Source: Amorphus orientalis
Lineage (GTDB): Bacteria > Pseudomonadota > Alphaproteobacteria > Rhizobiales > Amorphaceae
Assembly: GCF_030814015.1 (NCBI RefSeq)
Contig: NZ_JAUSUL010000004.1
Coordinates: forward strand, 310,001-374,000
Direction of reading: 5' to 3'
DNA: 64,000 nucleotides
Of the stretch, positions 62,519 to 64,000 are shown piece after piece. Below the pieces are notes generated by a model. The model was not told where the DNA came from. It worked only from the letters and a program-made list of their open reading frames with translations, and made no database searches. The translations under genes were made by a program, and so were the position numbers. Position 1 is the stretch's first letter, and each line of letters begins with the position of its first letter.

Positions 62519-64000
62519 ATGCTTGGAGAAGCGCGTGCCAGCGCGGAGATATCGCCCCTGACGGAGGGAGCCGCCCTGGTCCATGCGCTTGCCCGCAGCA
62601 GCCGCGCTTTGGCGGAAACGCCGAGGCTTGCGGAGGGAATCGACGGCCTCCTTGCGGAAATCGGCGCGGCGAGCCGCGCGAGCCGCGTCTGGGTGTTCCA
62701 GACGGTGCAGATCACTGACGACGAGGTGGTCCAGGACTACGTCTTCGAGTGGGCCGACTGCGATCGAAACCGACAGCTGAGCCTCAGGCGATTCCGCTTC
62801 TTCTCGATGACGTTCGAGGATCCGCACTATGCGCGCATCATCGACCAGCGTCGCCGGGGCATCGGCCAGTGCACCCATCTCGACGACATCTCGCCGGGTC
62901 CCTTCCACGACTACATCGCAACCCAGCAGATCCGCTCGACCGTCGCCGTGCCGATCATGGTCGACGGCGCCTGGTGGGGCACCATCGGCATCGACGACTG
63001 CGCGCGCAGGATCGCGAACCCGGGCCTCGTCCTCGATGCGCTCGGCGCCGCAGCCGGAATGATCGCCGCCCGACTGATGGTGGAGAGCCGCGACAGCCGG
63101 CCGTTCCAGGCCGAGCTGTTTCACAAGGTGGGCGACTGCGGGGTCTGGGAGATCGATCTTTCCAGCGGCTCCGTGTGGTGCTCCCAGGGCCTGCTGCGGA
63201 CGGTCGGTTATCCGGCCGCCTATGCGAACCTGATGCTCCGGCGCCTGCTGGCGGCAATCGAGCCGGGCGACCGGGTCAGCATCCTGGGCAACCTGCGCGC
63301 CGCGGCGCGACGGGCAGCCCCCGGCTGGCGCCAGGACGTCCAGCTGCGCACGGCGCGCAACGGGGTCCGGTGGACCGAGATCATCGCGGAGATCGCTTAC
63401 GACCCCGACGGCAACCCGCGGACCATCTCCGGGATCCTGATCGACATCACCCACCGCAAGGAGCGCGAGGAGAATGCGCTGTCCGCGTCGCACAGCGACG
63501 CGCTGACGGAGCTTCTGAACCGGCGCGGCTTCGATGAACGGTTCTCGCGAATTCCGCAGGCATCGGCCGCCGCCGAAGGCGCGGAAACTTCGCGCCCGTT
63601 CCTGTTCCTGCTGGACATTGACGGCTTCAAGACCATCAACGACCGGCACGGACATCTCGTCGGAGACAAGGTGCTGCAGATCCTCACCGAGCGGATCCGG
63701 CGGGTGCTGCGCCAGGGCGACGCGTTCGCCAGGTTCGGAGGCGACGAGTTCGCCGTGCTTCTGGCAGCCGTGACCCGGTCCCAGGCCCGGACGCTTTCGG
63801 AGCGCATGCGGCAGGCGGTCGCGGAGACGCCTTTCGATACCGGGTGGCCCGTCGACGGCGCCGCAGACGGCGTTCGGGTCACCGTCAGCATCGGTCTCGC
63901 GAGCGTCCCCGACGGCGACGATCCGATGCTGCGCCAGGCCATGGCGCTTGCCCATGCCGATCACGCTCTCTATGCGGCCAAGCGGCGCGGACGAAACCGG
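62519..64000 (+). CDS. GAF-PAS-GGDEF diguanylate cyclase (3' end beyond window)
   Basis: This frame is open from ATG 62519 to the right edge (494 codons, no stop). It starts MLGEARASAEISPLTEG. A GAF-like domain (about 20-190, including RVWVFQTVQITDD, RSTVAVPIMVDGAWWGTIGIDDC) is followed by a PAS/PAC (CGVWEIDLSSGSVWCS, ISGILIDITHRK). The GGDEF domain has FLFLLDIDGFKTINDRHGH and the exact GGDEF active site at residues 407-411. RQGD five residues before that motif is a product-inhibition I-site. It should synthesise c-di-GMP with feedback control. Whether an EAL domain follows is unknown. AAGG lies about 8 bases before the start. Confidence 0.9.
   Translation, partial: MLGEARASAEISPLTEGAALVHALARSSRALAETPRLAEGIDGLLAEIGAASRASRVWVFQTVQITDDEVVQDYVFEWADCDRNRQLSLRRFRFFSMTFEDPHYARIIDQRRRGIGQCTHLDDISPGPFHDYIATQQIRSTVAVPIMVDGAWWGTIGIDDCARRIANPGLVLDALGAAAGMIAARLMVESRDSRPFQAELFHKVGDCGVWEIDLSSGSVWCSQGLLRTVGYPAAYANLMLRRLLAAIEPGDRVSILGNLRAAARRAAPGWRQDVQLRTARNGVRWTEIIAEIAYDPDGNPRTISGILIDITHRKEREENALSASHSDALTELLNRRGFDERFSRIPQASAAAEGAETSRPFLFLLDIDGFKTINDRHGHLVGDKVLQILTERIRRVLRQGDAFARFGGDEFAVLLAAVTRSQARTLSERMRQAVAETPFDTGWPVDGAADGVRVTVSIGLASVPDGDDPMLRQAMALAHADHALYAAKRRGRNR

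Overview
The window is one continuous stretch of high-GC alphaproteobacterial chromosome. It carries 59 protein-coding genes that I can support. I saw no rRNA, tRNA, CRISPR array or intact insertion sequence. The system I cytochrome c maturation genes beside acnA, the fused malic enzyme/phosphotransacetylase, the IalB-family protein, the extensin-like lipoprotein and short AGAGCA-type intergenic repeats all point to Hyphomicrobiales (Rhizobiales). I cannot name the genus.

Layout. 0-10 kb is core metabolism: a DUF924 protein, then on the minus strand DUF1223, Nudix and ccmABCDG. Divergent from these are acnA, a Bax-inhibitor-1 protein and an RNA ligase-like phosphodiesterase. 10-19 kb holds an extensin-like lipoprotein, a nickel/cobalt exporter with its DUF1007 partner, a leucine-dehydrogenase-family enzyme, a LysR regulator and a 1069-residue autotransporter whose passenger reads as a pepsin-like aspartic protease. 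19-22.7 kb has a GNAT enzyme and a TetR / Old Yellow Enzyme / luciferase-like oxidoreductase group with two matching operator-like sites. 22.7-25.4 kb is the accessory pocket: parDE, a LysE exporter, an AT-rich gene with a HEPN-type RX4H motif, and an orphan yefM followed by the last codons of a deleted yoeB. 25.4-32.6 kb holds a hydrolase/MerR pair, a lytic transglycosylase, kdsD and a three-gene ABC importer. 32.7-44.7 kb holds maeB, a ceramidase-like protein, moaB, a universal stress protein behind an FNR/FixK-type box, a Pat-like acetyltransferase, TetR-RidA-IlvD and a PPOX protein.

44.7-48 kb is a compact aldoxime-to-acid module: aldoxime dehydratase and nitrilase in one operon with a divergent AraC regulator. 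48-52 kb has an XRE/DUF2975 pair, a lipoprotein and IalB. 50.4-60.2 kb looks like a phenylpropanoid (ferulate/coumarate-type) uptake and side-chain degradation locus: a TRAP transporter, an amidohydrolase, MarR, a crotonase, and divergently a feruloyl-CoA-synthase-like ligase, an SDR and an acyl-CoA dehydrogenase. The window closes with a chemoreceptor and a divergent GAF-PAS-GGDEF cyclase cut by the right edge.

Best leads: the aspartic-protease autotransporter; the HEPN gene in its small foreign-looking pocket; and two families of short repeats that sit at gene 3' ends and show compensatory base changes in their stems.
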